Of a stretch of 59,258 nt of DNA, positions 13,401-25,842 are shown piece after piece (positions within the stretch are counted from its first letter, which is position 1; every line of letters starts with the position of its first letter). The notes under the pieces are model-generated. The model was not told the DNA's origin. It did no database searches and worked only from the letters and a program-made list of their open reading frames with translations. Origin of the DNA: Zasmidium citrigriseum (lineage: Eukaryota; Ascomycota; Dothideomycetes; Mycosphaerellales; Mycosphaerellaceae); the NCBI GenBank assembly GCA_002786025.1, contig NHNW01000104.1, forward strand, positions 1 to 59,258. The letters are read 5' to 3'. The position numbers and the translations under genes are program-made.

Positions 13401-16400
13401 AGGCTAATGTATAGTCTCGATAAGACGCCGATAAACTACTACCGTATCGACCTACCGACTATAAGATCTACCTAAAGGACGGTAAGTTACCGCCGTATTA
13501 GAAACCCCGTCCTATAGGCGTAGTCGAGAATAAAGTAATTAAGAAGTAGACGGATAACTAGCTAGCTAAAGGCAACATCTGTCCGAGCATGTCCTCGGTA
13601 GTAGCCTAGGTCCTCGTCGTTACTAAACTAGGTAGTAGCCTACGCGTCTGTTAAGATTTTAGAGCACTTAACGAACTTACTATTAAGAGCTAGTACCCTA
13701 TACCGCTTATGTAAGACACCCTTAACCGCATTACCTATAAGAAGTAGTATATAAAGCTAGACGTTATCGCGGCTTTCAATAGGATTAGAATCGTAGAAGG
13801 CGATAAATAGAAGACAGCTTTTACTACGAGGTACGGGTAGTTCGAGTACCTCGTTATGCCCTTCAGCCTATATAACGTACTAGGCACATTCTAGTCTTAT
13901 ATTAATAATTCTCTGCGAGAATACCTTAATAACTTCGTGTTAGCCTACCTTAATAACTTATTAATCTTTAGCGATATATACGAAGAGTACGTAGAATACG
14001 TACGGAAGGTCCTTAACCGGCTACGAGCCGTAGGCCTATAACTAGATATCGATAAATACGAGTTCTATATGTAAGAAACTAAGTACCTAGGCCTTATTAT
14101 TAGCACTAACGGTATTCGTATAGACCTAGCGAAGATAGACGCTATTAAAGTATAGGAGATACTACGTATAGTTAAGGAGGTGCTAGCTTTCTTAGGTTTC
14201 GCTAACTTCTACCGTCGTTTTATACGGTTATTCTCTCGAATCGCCCTACTATTAACCCGACTTACCCGCAAAACCGACGGTAGCGAGCCTATTACCTAGC
14301 GCTAGTCCCTGGCCTATACCGCTATATTCGAAGAACTTAAAGTAGCATTCTCTAGCGATATAGTGCTAGCCTACTTCGTACTAGGCCGTAAGACTATCCT
14401 CGAGACCGACGCCTCCGATTTCGTTATAGCCGCCGTCTTATTATAACGCGACGACGATAGCATTCTCCGACTAGTCGCTTACATGTCTAAGAAGATGTTA
14501 CTATAGGAGTACAACTACGATATCTACGACAAGGAACTCCTCGCTATTATTTAGGCTTTCGAAGAGTAGAGGCTAGAACTTATAGCCTACTACTAGGACG
14601 CTAACGACGCTACTACTAACTTCGAGCACATTACCGACGAGGAAGGTCGGCCTGTATTAGTTTACTCTAACTATAAGAACCTCGAGTACTTTATATCGAG
14701 CAAGTAGCTTAACCGCCGCTAGGCTCGGTAGGCCGAATTCCTCTCTTAGTTTTACTTTAAGGTAATCTATAGACTAGGTGTATAAGGTACTAAGCCCGAT
14801 AGTCTTACATAACGCCCTTAGGACAAGCTAGCGGCCGGTGATCTACGACTTACCTAGTAAAATCGAGTCCTTCTTCCGCCTAGCCGTATACTAAACCTTA
14901 GCTCTAGCTTTGTCTAGCTATCTACTAATAATCCTCTACTACTCGATATTAAGGAAGCATATACGGACCCGTCCGTACTAGAAGCGCTATATTAGATCTA
15001 GAGCGGCTAACCTACTAAGCTCTTACGCGCTAACAAGGTTAATAACCGCGAAGCACGCGTTATAGATAGCCTTATCTACGTTAAGAACCGCTATAGTCTA
15101 TATATATTATACATTCCCCTAGTTAAGGACCTTTAGCGCCGTATTGCTAAAGCTTACTACGAATCTCTATCGTACGGCTATGCTAGCCGAGCAAAGACAC
15201 TAGACGTTATTTAGCGAGACTTCTTATAGTCCGGCATCTCCTAGACTATACGATAGGTAGTCTATATATGTTATAACTACTTATCGAATAAGCCCTCTAA
15301 CGACGTTAAGACTACCCTCCTATAGTCGCTACCTATACCTTTCTAGCTCTAGGACGATATTACTATAGACTTCGTTGTCTCGCTACCCGCTAGTAAATCC
15401 TCTATTAATAGATACGAGTATAGTAATATCCTTACTATTACTAATCGTATAGGGAAAGGAGTAGAGCTCCTCGGCGTCTAGTCTATAGATACTAAGTATA
15501 TCGCATACGTCTTTGTCGATCGTTACTATCGCTATTACGGCCTACCCTTAAACATTATTAGTAACCGAGGGACACAATAGATTTTAACCTTCTAGAATAG
15601 GCTCTATTAACTCCTTGGTATAGATTATAGACTTTCTATAGCCTTCTACCCGTAGACTAACGGACAGGCTAAGAACACTAATAAGGAAATAGAGCGTTAC
15701 CTAAGAGTATACGTCGCATATGCGTAAGATAACTAGATAGACTAGCTTCCTCTCTATTAAGTCGCTCGTAACAACTACATCTAAGACTCTACTAGGATCT
15801 CGCTAACCTTCGCCAAGACGGCTCGAAATCTACGTACTAACATTAATACGCTACTACTACAACTTCTTCCTACTCCTTATCGTATCTCGGTATTAGTAGT
15901 AGACTAGTTTACTAAGCGTATATAGGAGATCTAATAGTTTCTTCGATTGTAGCTCTAACTAGCGTAGTAAGCGTAAGCTAACTATACTAACGTATATAGA
16001 ACCGTACCTCTATCGTATTAAGTCGGCGATCGTATCTACGTTAGTACCTATAACTAGTCTATAGCCCGACCCTCTAAGAAGCTCGACATTAAATAGTACG
16101 GACTAGTCGTAGTTATAAAGATCCTTAACAGAGCCTACGAAGTTAGTCTAAACCCTACCTTAATCGGTATCCATAATATATTTAACGCCGACTACCTACG
16201 CCGCTACCTACTAGGTGTTAACGAAGGCACCTAGCTACCGCCTATCGAAGTTACGAACGATTCTAATAGCCGTGTCGAGGATTAATAGTACGTAGAGAGT
16301 ATCCTAGACTCTAGAAAGAGAGGCAAGGGTGTGCAATACCTAGTTAAGTAGCGTGGATATTTAGATAGCTAGGTAACTTAGGAGCCTACTTAGCGTGTGT

Positions 16401-16866
16401 TTAAAGATACGCTAGAGGTAGTAGCGGACTTCCACTCCGACTATCTAGACAAGCCTATTAATGCTAACTTCCGCCCGCCAACCGGGTAGATACCCTATAA
16501 ACCTCTCGAGGGACGTAATAGTTCATCGCTAGCGGCCTCTACTACTACGCTTTAAGGCGTAGAAGCCGCTAGCGGCTACTCGGTTAAGCTAGTACTAGGT
16601 AGCGCGTAATAGTAGGCTGTTTTACGGACTCGTAGTATAAACCGCTTAACCTCTAGTAGATTAGATACTACGCTAGTATAGGCTAAGGCTACTAGCCCGC
16701 CGGTATAGTAGGACCTAGCGCTCGTAACGCTAAAGAGTAGTATAGACGGTAATAACGCTACTACCTTAGACGACAATAATAACTACTTTTTCGCGCGCGC
16801 GATACTCGCTACCTAAGGACATAGCGTGCGATTATAGAGGACTATACCGCCTAGAGGGGGGGGTAG

Positions 16867-17040
16867 TATAACGGGCCTAGCCTAGTAACTATCTAACACG
16901 TAACGCGGGTCGGCCCGCGCGGCCCGTTCTAGGGCTTAGTACCCGATTTCCTATAACTACCTCGGCTTCCTAGCTACCTCTTAGATAGACTTGTCGAATA
17001 TTTAACTGTTACGCCTACACCCTATTATCGGCCCCTTATA
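16867..17040 (+). repeat. 3' LTR of chromovirus
   Basis: Starts TATAACGGGCC (TG changed to TA) and ends CCCCTTATA. It has the same length as the 5' LTR and is followed immediately by the ATAAG target duplication. Confidence 0.95.
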
Positions 17041-20000
17041 ATAAGCTAATAAGTTAAGCGAGAGTCCTAAGAAGTAGTTTAACTATTAGAGGTACTTTAT
17101 AAATACTACTATACCTTTCCGTAAGCGCCTATAGCTAGTAAAGGATAATTAGCGAGTATCTTTAACTCCTACCCCCTTTAGAGATCTAGTACTAAAGCCT
17201 TAGCCTAGAAAGGACGTTCCTCCTACTAATAGGTAGTAAGATAGAGGACTACTTAGTCTATCTAAGCCTAATCTCTATTTACGCGACCTATAGATAAAGC
17301 CCGCTAGTTAGGATAACTCTCCTACTAATAGCTAGCTAGATAGTAGACTACCTAGTTTATCTAAGTAAAGTCTTTAGCCTTATAGTACTAAGGCGAAGCC
17401 TACCCTTACTAATAACGAGAACGGCGTAGATATTACGAGATTAGGCGAACTCGGGGATAACGATAAGGAGATTTAAGAGTAGAATAACGACGTAGACGAC
17501 TTTCTAAGAGATCTTACGCTAGAAGACGCTAAGCCGCTACCTAGCTTCGACGATATAGTATAGTAAAATAATAGACTTAGGCTACTAGGTATAGTAAGCG
17601 GCGTTCGTAATAGCGAGCTAGGTACTAATATATAGTTACTACTATTACTACCTTTAGATTCTAACGATACTATACTAAGTAGGTATAACGTCGATTACTT
17701 CTATATACCTAAGGTTATTACGGGTAAGAAGCGTCTAAAAGGGGCGAAGTATAGTATCGAGCTTTATAAGGAATTAGCTAAGCTAAAGAAGTCGCTACTA
17801 TTAGCGCTAACGCCTACGTTAAGAATAGAAAAGATAAGAGATATCTTAAAGCTATACGTCTAGGCTATAAGTATTCGGCGCTTTTAGCCTTATTAGAAGT
17901 ATTTTAAGGATCTTATCGAGTATTTTAGCTTAGGATTAGAGGGTTCAAGGCCTCTAAATAGTAACGATATCCTTCTCTAGCTATAAAACGCCTCTAACGC
18001 GATCTTTATAATAGAGTTCCTACTATTAAAGTAGAATAGGTACCTCTATAAGATAGAGCTTACGTCTCTAGAGCCTTCGATTCTTTATACTAGCTTTCTT
18101 AACTATAATATACGTTAGGGAAATACCTTCTTTATATATAGTAATAACCGAGCTTAAGCTATCTAGCGTAAAGACTACCCTAGGAAGCGGATTTAATACT
18201 ACGATTATAGCTTTATATAGATAGATATATTTAGCTAGCTAGATAACCTCGCGCCTCTTATCTCGAGTAAGGTACTATAGTACTCTTAATAGTATAGAGT
18301 ACTACCTAGCCTAGCTAGTACTACTAAACTATTTAACTCGACGTATTCGCTTATTAGATAGCTCGCTTATAGTAATCCTAAGGGGTATTATAATTATATA
18401 CTCTATACGTACGATTATAACTACTAGACGATCGCGTTACTAGTAAACCTCTATTTCTTCTAGAATACTAGCGCTTAGCTTCTTCTATTTAGAGTTCCTT
18501 ATAGTCCTACGCTCCGTAAGGACCTAGGCGACGATTCGCTACTCGATATAGAAGTTTTCGCTACTTAGAAGGACGATAATAATACTCTCTCGCCTCTAAC
18601 GGCGTTCCTATCTAAATTTAATCGTAAGAACGCTAAGACTCTCGAATATAATATCGACGTAATTAAGTTATAGCGCTATAATATCGAGAATAAGGGTAAT
18701 ACCTATAATTAGCTAGTTAGTAACGCCTCGATAGGAGCTATTTATATTAAATATAGAAACGCCGTCTTTGTTATACTATATATACTACGTAGGAATATAG
18801 GCTACTATCTAGGCTCTACGCGACTTCGTATTCTAGTCCGTTATACGCCGATTAAGGATAGTAAGTAGATTATAGGCGATAAATCGATCTATAAGATACG
18901 CTCGGCTATTATCTAGTAGACTAGAGTTCCCTACCTTCTAAACGGAGCTCTAACTACGACTAGATACTCGCTACTATCTACTTAGACCTCTCTTATACGC
19001 GTTAGCCTCCTCTATTAGAAGCTATATCTACTTACGCGTACGATCCTACTAGGTAGGCTATAGGATAATCTAGACGTTATTAAAGCGCTTTAGTTATTAT
19101 TCTATTTATATAAGCTAACGCGCGATAAGTTTATTCGAGACGTCTAGAAAATAAATATTATAGTATACGAGGCTACTATACGCGAACTAGCTAAAGTAAT
19201 TAGCTCGACTAATAAGTAGTAGGCGCTTAATAGTATTTTAACTAACCTTATAAAGTATAAGGGTAAGAGTAAGAAGAAGGCTCTCTTACTTATAGATCGC
19301 GGAGATTAGTTTCTAGGTAATATTATAGTATTTAGTACTAATACTATAGGCTTTATCGACCTCGCTAAGGCGAAGAAGACTAAGAACTCTACTAGTTAGA
19401 GCCCTCGTCTTATAGCTAAGAAATTTATTATTTAACTACTAACGAATACCTTTACGTAGGAGAGTTATAAGGAGTAGCTACTAGACTCTATACCTATTAA
19501 GGACTTTAGTCTAGGAGATCTCCCTAACTAGGCGCTAACGCTAGGCTAGCTACTAGAAGTTACGGAGAATACGGACGATAATAAGGAGGAGGCTCTTTAA
19601 GAGGATAAAGGCGATATTAATATAGAAGACGCGCTAGTAGAAGATAAGGAGAGTATCGAGGAAGCGGCTATAAGAGCTATACGAACTACCGCGAATAATA
19701 ACTTAGAGTCTTCTCTTTTATCTATACCTTCGTATATTTAAGTAGTAATAGAGACGTTAAGAAAAGTAGAGGATTTCGTTAGTAAGGTAGTAGGATTAGA
19801 TTATAGTACTTAGTTTAACTAGGTTTACTTTTAGACTAGCGTTTTAGGCTTATTAAAAGTTACTACTTAGTAGTTTTAGTATCTCTAACTACTAGTTAGA
19901 AATAATATAGATAGCGGAAATTCGTATTCTAGTACGCTTATTGCCTTAAACGAGGTAATACGGTTATTTTAGACTATAATATCGCTTCCGAGGCTTTTAT

Positions 20001-22170
20001 TTAAACATATCGATATATAGAGGCGTACTAAGCTATATTATTCTAACGAGATCCTTAGCTATAATATTAAGACTACCTAAGCTCTCTCTAAAGAACTCGC
20101 TTTACCTAATTTACTTAGTATCCTCTAGATAAGCGTTACTATACTACCTAGGATTATCGTTAATATAATTAATATTAATATTATTATCGTAGAAAAGTAT
20201 AGAACTAGCTACTACGAATATTTTAATAGTCGTTAGATCGGGGCGCTAGTTACTCTAAGTAGTAAGTAGAGGAGCCTCTAGTAAGTCGTAACTATTAGTT
20301 ATATATATATATAGCTCTATACGAAGGCGTATATAGGCCTATAAGTAAAGCTAATTACTATTATTATCGATATCTACTCTATCTACTAGTATTATAAAGC
20401 TAGCCTAGTTTAGTACTTCTATATACTACTATAGCGTTTCGTTAGGTAGATATAGGTTAAAGTCGATATTCTAAAGGTCCTACTATATTAGTACGAGTTC
20501 TTCGGGGAGGACTAGAATACTATAGAGAATATAACTAAAAAGCGTTAGGTAATAATATATCTACTACGGAATACTAGCTTCTATATAAGGTCGATTAGAC
20601 TACTTACGAATATAATATATATTCTATACTTTAATAAATTCCGTAATAACTTCGCGGAGAATAGGTATATATACGAATAATATCGCGATTCGGTCGTACT
20701 TACGTTCCTTAATATAGTAGCCTTAGTCGTATAGGAGCTTAAACTAGGTACGCTAGCGTCTAGTACTATATTTCTACTAGCCTTACTACGATTTAATACG
20801 CTAGTTTAACTTACTCGTACTATATTAGAAGTACTCGCGGAACTCTAGGGGCGGTTTATTAGTAGAGTAAAGCCTTTAGCGGAGTAGGTTATAGGTATTA
20901 GTAATATATCTCGTCTCTCTACTATAATCTAACTAAATAATTCGCGGCCTATTAACGATTAGCTAGATTTAAAGACTAGCTATTTCTTCTAAGACTAATA
21001 TAATGCCTCTAACTTTAAGAGCGTAGAGGTACTATACCTATATAGAGATAGTAGAGTAGCTATTTATACTAACGTATACCTATATAATCTTTCGCGAGAA
21101 GGCGTTAATAGTAGCGTAAATAATAATACCCTAGAACTCTAACTTATAGTAGGCGTCGATATACTAGCTCTAGTTATTACCTAGTAGGATAACTACTCTA
21201 TAGTATTATCTAGCCTTTCTATACCTTACTATAATACTATCTAGGTTTAACTCCTTAAGAATACTCTATATACGATTCTAGCCTATAATGTTAAACTCTC
21301 GCTATATTAAGGGGTATAAGAACCTACGGCCCTAATTCTTAATATATCTATAGTTTAGTTACTCCTATAGTATATACTAAGTCTCTATATTATACGCCTT
21401 ATATCCTATAGTAGTAATACGCTTATATAGGCCTATCTCTTATCGTAGTCGCGTAATCCTTCGTAGACTAATTCGAATACTATTAATCTCTAACTCCTAA
21501 CTTGTCTCTTTATTAGTCGTTTAAATAACGGTAAAGGCGAAATAGATAATTAGATATACTCTCGTAACTAGTTAGAATCTTCGAAGTCGAGTTATTAGCT
21601 AGTCTTAGATATATTCTAGTTAATAAGATACCGCTAAAGGGTACGTACGCTCGTCTATAGACTACGTTTATCTAGGCTATAGATAATAACTAGATACGAG
21701 GTACCTTAATAGACTTAGTTAGTAATCTAGTCTTAATAAGACTTAATATCTTTCGCCTAGAATAGTATTCGTAATAGTTATATAGAGGAAAGGATAGAAA
21801 ATATAATACTCGAGGATAGGATATCTAGTAGTATAGGCTGTTTTTAGCCCTTTATTAGTAATAACGATAGTAGCGAGAGTAATAGAGTATATATAGATAG
21901 TATAGGGAATAAATAAGACCTTAGAAACGACCGATTTAATAGGTTCTACACGAGTAAGGTGGTATAGAAGGGAAATTAGAGGTCTAAGAGGTGTAAAGAA
22001 GGAAGCGGGGAAAGTCATGTGGCCAGTTGGTAGATACGGCAAACCGTCCTCGGCCCGTGTCAGACCCCTGTCGCTCTCCCTGCGCGACAACCAGCAACAG
22101 CTGTCAGGAAATCTTACTTTCTCGAGTCCACATCCTTACCACGCTCACATCGACAAAAACACACGCGACA

Positions 22171-23119
22171 ATGGAAGCTCTCGAACAGACCCTCCGACCG
22201 ATTCTCCAACCAATCACCCACAACCTCCCAAAACCCATCACCGACGCGATCAAGCAGCTCCTCGGCGACGACAAATGCTACACCTCGCTTGTTCAGAACA
22301 TCAACATCTCTGATCTCGACTGTCTGAAGCTCGCCATCTCGAAAGCTCTTGGCATTGCGATCATCGGCGCCTCGTCCATCGTCAAGATTCCTCAGCTCCT
22401 CAAGCTTCTGAATTCCCAATCCGCCGAGGGAATCTCTTTCCTATCCTACCTCCTCGAGACTGCGTCTTACCTAGTCACACTGGTTTACAACGTGCGGAAT
22501 CAGTTTCCGTTCAGTACATACGGAGAGATCGCTTTGATCGCAATCCAGAATGTTGCGATCAGTGTTTTGGTTCTGCAATACTCGGGCAAAGGACCTGCTG
22601 CAGCAGCTTTTGTTGCTGGGCTGGCTGGTGCTGGATATGCGCTCTACAACGATGGTATCGTGCCGATGAACACGTTGCAATACTTTCAGGCTGGAGCTGG
22701 ATTGCTGGGCGTTGCAAGCAAGCTTCCGCAGATTGTTGCGATCTTCCAGCAGGGAGGGACTGGGCAGCTTTCTGCATTTGCGGTAAGTCATTGTGAAGAT
22801 ATGAAAGACTCTGGCAACGTGCTGATCTATTCAATCGCAGGTCTTCAACTATCTCGCTGGTTCTCTCGCCCGTGTGTTCACTACTCTCCAAGAAGTGGAC
22901 GACAAACTCATCTTGTATGGATTCTTGTCCGGTTTCGTGTTGAACTTGATTCTCGCAGCGCAGATGGTGTACTACTGGAACAGCCCAAGCAGCAGGCAGA
23001 CCACGCAAACGACGCTCGAACCTAGCGGGAAGAAAGCTATTTCGCAAGCGACGGGAGCAAGCAAAGCGAGTGGATCAGAAAAGGCCCGAACTACGCCTTC
23101 TACAAGACGGCGAGGATAG
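22171..23119 (+). CDS. MPDU1: MPDU1-like PQ-loop protein (dolichol-phosphate-mannose utilisation)
   Basis: Predicted 296-residue ER membrane protein of the mannose-P-dolichol utilisation defect 1 family. In animals this family is needed to use dolichol-linked mannose and glucose in N-glycan and GPI synthesis; the fungal role is by homology. Exons are 22171-22782 and 22841-23119, with a 58-nt intron (GTAAGT...CGCAG) between complete codons. The two PQ-loop repeats are clear: P74-Q75 in SSIVKIPQLLKLL and P186-Q187 in ASKLPQIVAIF. Several hydrophobic segments surround them. The C-terminal ~45 residues are a polar Ser/Thr/Lys tail. The human protein is 247 residues, so the tail is an extension. 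ATG 22171 is the first in-frame ATG and fits the family N-terminus. The gene begins ~155 bp from RIP block I but its coding sequence looks unaffected. Confidence 0.93.
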
Positions 23120-24159
23120 CTCAGTCTGCTCAATCAATTGTTGTCTGTCTTGGAATTGCCAACTTTCTTTGTGCATCGATCAGGATGGCTGCTAATTTGA
23201 AGGCATGTGATGATGCGTTTCTTTCTTTCATTCATTCACCTAACATACGCGATTCTGGAAGCCCCATGTGATCGATCGTCATACTGCAGCATGCCGTTCC
23301 GCCGCAATACGGCCGCGACTAACCATGTGGAGTTGCTTCGGGTTGTGGGCTCGAGACGAGACTGAGACGTGTGACGACATGGTGATGGGGCATGGAACGT
23401 CGAAGTCTCTGAATTGAACAGCAGAGTGAAAGACACAAAAGCAACAAATCGGACCGTAAATTGCATGAAAGGTGGAAGGAGAGCACGTGGGCGGTAGTCT
23501 AGAATATGCAAGTGAATGCGGGGGGATGATGGAGGCGCTGGAGAGCTCCCACACGATCATCGCCAGCTCTTCGCTTCGTCTGCCTGCCAACCTGTGCAAC
23601 GGTCAGCGCGGAGGCCCAATTGATTGCCCACGCTCCACTCGCACCACTCCATCATCGCTGCTCCACCCTCCAAGTCTCCGTCTCCGCCTGCTCCGTCTTG
23701 TCGCCTCGTGTTTGTTGCTGGGGGTGAAACAATTTCGACCTCTGCCAAACCGCAACTCTGGCCAGACCCAAGCTGCACCACCGCTCGTACTCTTCGCCCG
23801 CCCAGCCCAGCGAGGCTCTTCGTCTTCAATTCTCAGCACCGCCGCCAGCTCAGGTCCACGAGGAGGCTCAGGAGCTCCCCTTCTTACGAGAACTTCGAGG
23901 CAGTAAGAGGTCTTTCGCGGCCAAGCTCTTCGACCGGCTCACCGAGCCCGCGACTCTCGTCACCCTCGTCGTCCTCCTACTACTAGTAGTCTTACAGTCT
24001 ATACTACCTCTACCTTACAGCAACTTCTGGCTCTTTCGCGGCTCCTACTCGCCGCAACCGCCCGCTAGCTGTCCCTCGCCGAATCCATTCGTGCAAGAGC
24101 TCTATTGCCGCGCACCACCGCACGTCCCAGGAAGCCTCTACAACCAAAGCCCACGAAGC
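23120..24159. other. Intergenic region upstream of glucokinase
   Basis: About 1 kb of normal composition. It contains only short overlapping frames without ATG starts or family resemblance. The last ~400 bp is C/T-rich, has two closely spaced TTACAG acceptor-like sites (near 23995 and 24020) and may be 5' UTR, possibly with an untranslated intron. No gene is supported here. Confidence 0.5.
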
Positions 24160-25842
24160 ATGGCTCTCGCACAAGCCGCCGAGCGCGTCGCCGCCGAGTT
24201 CGAGTACAGCAAGCAAGATGTCAACCGCGGCGTCAAGGAGTTCATCCGCCAGATGGACGAGGGTCTCGAGAAGACTGGTGCCACGATGTCGCAGATCCCC
24301 ACCTATGTGACAGCCGTTCCCAATGGCACTGAGAAGGGCTTGTACATGGCGGTGGATCTGGGAGGCACCAACTTCCGAGTCTGCTCTATTCAGCTGCACG
24401 GAAATAGCACTTTCTCTCTAACTCAGAGCAAGGTTGCGATTCCCAAGTCTCTGATGGTTGCGAAGACCAGTCATGAGCTGTTCAGTTTCTTGGCGAAGCA
24501 GATTGAGCTGTTCTTGAAGACGCACCACGGAGAGCAATACCAGAGCCACAAGGAGAGAAGGAGCAGCGTTTTGATGGGAGACAAGGAGCAGGACGTTTTC
24601 AGCTTGGGCTTCACATTCAGCTTCCCAGTGCAGCAGCGCGGAATCAACAAGGGTACATTGATTCGGTGGACCAAGGGATTCGATATCCACGACACGGTTG
24701 GCAAAGATGTTTGTGCGCTTTTGCAGCATGAGATCGATGCGTTGGGTCTGCCTGTGCGAGTCGCAGCTTTGGTGAACGATACTGTGGGAACTCTGATGGC
24801 GAGATCGTACACCTCACCTGGAAAGACTGGAACTTTGTTGGGAGCTATCTTCGGCACAGGCACAAACGGAGCATATGTCGAGAAGCTGGAGAAGGTCACG
24901 AAGCTCAAGAAGATGGGTTCTGCGGCTGGCGATATCGACACAAGCACGGGCGAGATGATCATCAACACCGAATGGGGCAGCTTCGACAACCACATGTCTG
25001 TTCTTCCCAACACGCCCTACGACCGTGATCTCGATAGGGAGAGTGTGAACCCTGGCATTCAAATGTTCGAGAAACGAGTGAGCGGCATGTTCTTGGGTGA
25101 GATCCTGCGACGATCGTTGCTCGGTCTGCTGAAGGACAAGAGCGTACCACTTTTCAGCGACGATGACAGCAACCAAAACGACGTCCACAGCACGACGAAC
25201 GTCGCCTCGGATTCGCCATTGTATAAGCAGTGGGGACTTGACACCAGCTTCCTTTCCATCACCTCCGGAGACAACTCAGCAGGCTTGAAGGTGACCCGAC
25301 AGACCCTCGACAAAGATTACGGTGTCAGCGCAGCTTCAGCAGAGGATGCTGAGGCGGTGCGTCTCATTGCTTCGGCCATTGGCAAGCGCGCAGCTCGTCT
25401 TTCGGCTGTTGCTATTGCCGCGATTGTTCTTGCGACAGATGCTCTCAAGAAGCCTACCGAGATTGCCACAACGAACGATGCTACCTTGGAAGTGAGCGAA
25501 GATGACGTTGTCGACATTGGTGTTGATGGCAGCTTGGTCGAGTTCTACCCGCGATTTGAGGAGTACATCCGCGAAGCGCTTAGAGAGATTCCAGAGATCG
25601 GACCGCAGGGTGAGAAGAGGATACGTATCGGTATTGCCAAAGATGGCAGTGGTGTTGGTGCGGCCTTGATTGCACTGGTCGCAGACAAGGCCATGAAGGG
25701 TAAGTGAAATCAAGGCTGGAGAAAGAATGCAATACTGACTCATACAGTAGGAGGCTACCCAACCGCCTCAGCCGGCGGCATCGCAGGTTTCTTCCAAGGC
25801 ATCTTCGAGAACATCAACCGCAGCATCAGATTGAGGGTATAG
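24160..25842 (+). CDS. glkA: Glucokinase (hexokinase family)
   Basis: ATP-dependent phosphorylation of glucose to glucose-6-phosphate in the cytosol, the entry step of glycolysis. Exon 1 is 24160-25699 and exon 2 is 25748-25842 (544 residues), with an intron of GTAAGT...CTGACTCATACAG. Motifs by residue: phosphate-binding DLGGTNFRV (66-74), hexokinase signature LGFTFSFPVQQ (149-159), sugar-binding WTKGF (170-174), catalytic Asp in LVNDTVGT (207), GTGTNGAY (232-239), and C-terminal DGSLVEFYPRFEEY and DGSGVGAALIAL. The sequence resembles Aspergillus-type glucokinases more than hexokinases. The in-frame codon at 24091 is GTG, so I use the ATG at 24160, where homology starts. The intron ends CAGTAG, a tandem acceptor that could add or drop one Val. 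The short second exon is easily missed, because reading through gives a stop seven bases into the intron. Confidence 0.95.

Larger units (their letters stand above)
10293..17040 (+). mobile_element. Complete Ty3/gypsy chromovirus LTR retrotransposon (nested, RIP-mutated)
   Basis: A 6748-bp element bounded by 174-bp LTRs and a perfect 5-bp target duplication ATAAG (10288-10292 and 17041-17045). Domains in order: a Gag zinc knuckle at 12432-12479, Cys-X2-Cys-X4-Tyr(from His)-X6-Cys; reverse transcriptase with YLNNLLIFS at 13946-13972, where the catalytic Asp pair is now Asn; RNase H with YDIYDKELLAI near 14517-14550; integrase with LPLNIISNRGTQ at 15542-15577 and TNGQ at ~15650; and a C-terminal chromodomain at 16274-16386 (YVESILDSRKRGKG, then QYLVK-stop-RGY). 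A polypurine tract of GA and eight G lies just upstream of the 3' LTR (16854-16863). Many Gln/Trp codons are stops, so it is dead. It keeps more CA/TG than its flanks, so it inserted later. Confidence 0.95.
1..22012. repeat. RIP-saturated block I
   Basis: CA and TG dinucleotides are almost absent on both strands, TA is greatly enriched, and CG stays common. That is the CpA-to-TpA signature of repeat-induced point mutation and not ordinary CpG decay. ATG codons are lost, so intact ORFs do not exist here. The right edge is sharp: normal composition resumes at about 22013, only ~155 bp before the MPDU1-like start codon. Recognisable contents are listed separately. I recognise nothing in 1-1262, 3091-4559 or 6669-8640; the last stretch holds degenerate CCTA/CCTAG-rich sequence around 6846-6980. 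The chromovirus inside this block is less mutated than its surroundings and so looks younger. Confidence 0.93.
8641..22037 (+). pseudogene. Giant RIP-decayed gene of unknown function, split by a retrotransposon
   Basis: I do not recognise this protein. From ~8641 to ~9690 one frame reads as a continuous protein (Thr/Ser/Gln-rich, then charged helical). Near 9700 the frame moves by one. From there the new frame continues to the insertion at 10292 and resumes in phase at 17046 once the chromovirus and one ATAAG copy are removed. I checked that the same frame holds near 17153, 18530, 19262, 19565, 20636 and 21662; it runs to TAG at 22031. That makes roughly 2,200 codons interrupted only by TAG/TAA, as expected from CAG/CAA/TGG. 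Landmarks are a Lys-rich patch (~19259-19282) followed by a hydrophobic segment, and an acidic region (~19565-19680). No RT, integrase or helicase motif was seen. RIP removes TGA, so openness is weaker evidence than usual. Confidence 0.5.

Noticed and set aside
22017..22313. Plus-strand 98-codon frame beginning with ATG at 22017
   Set aside because: It overlaps the MPDU1-like gene in another frame and shows only low-complexity Ser/Pro/His sequence.
23472..23986. Overlapping Ser/Pro-rich frames of 120-144 codons upstream of glucokinase
   Set aside because: C/T-rich leader sequence gives such frames by chance; no domain and no good start context.
24091..24159. Longer glucokinase N-terminus starting at 24091
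   Set aside because: The codon is GTG; family similarity begins at the ATG at 24160.
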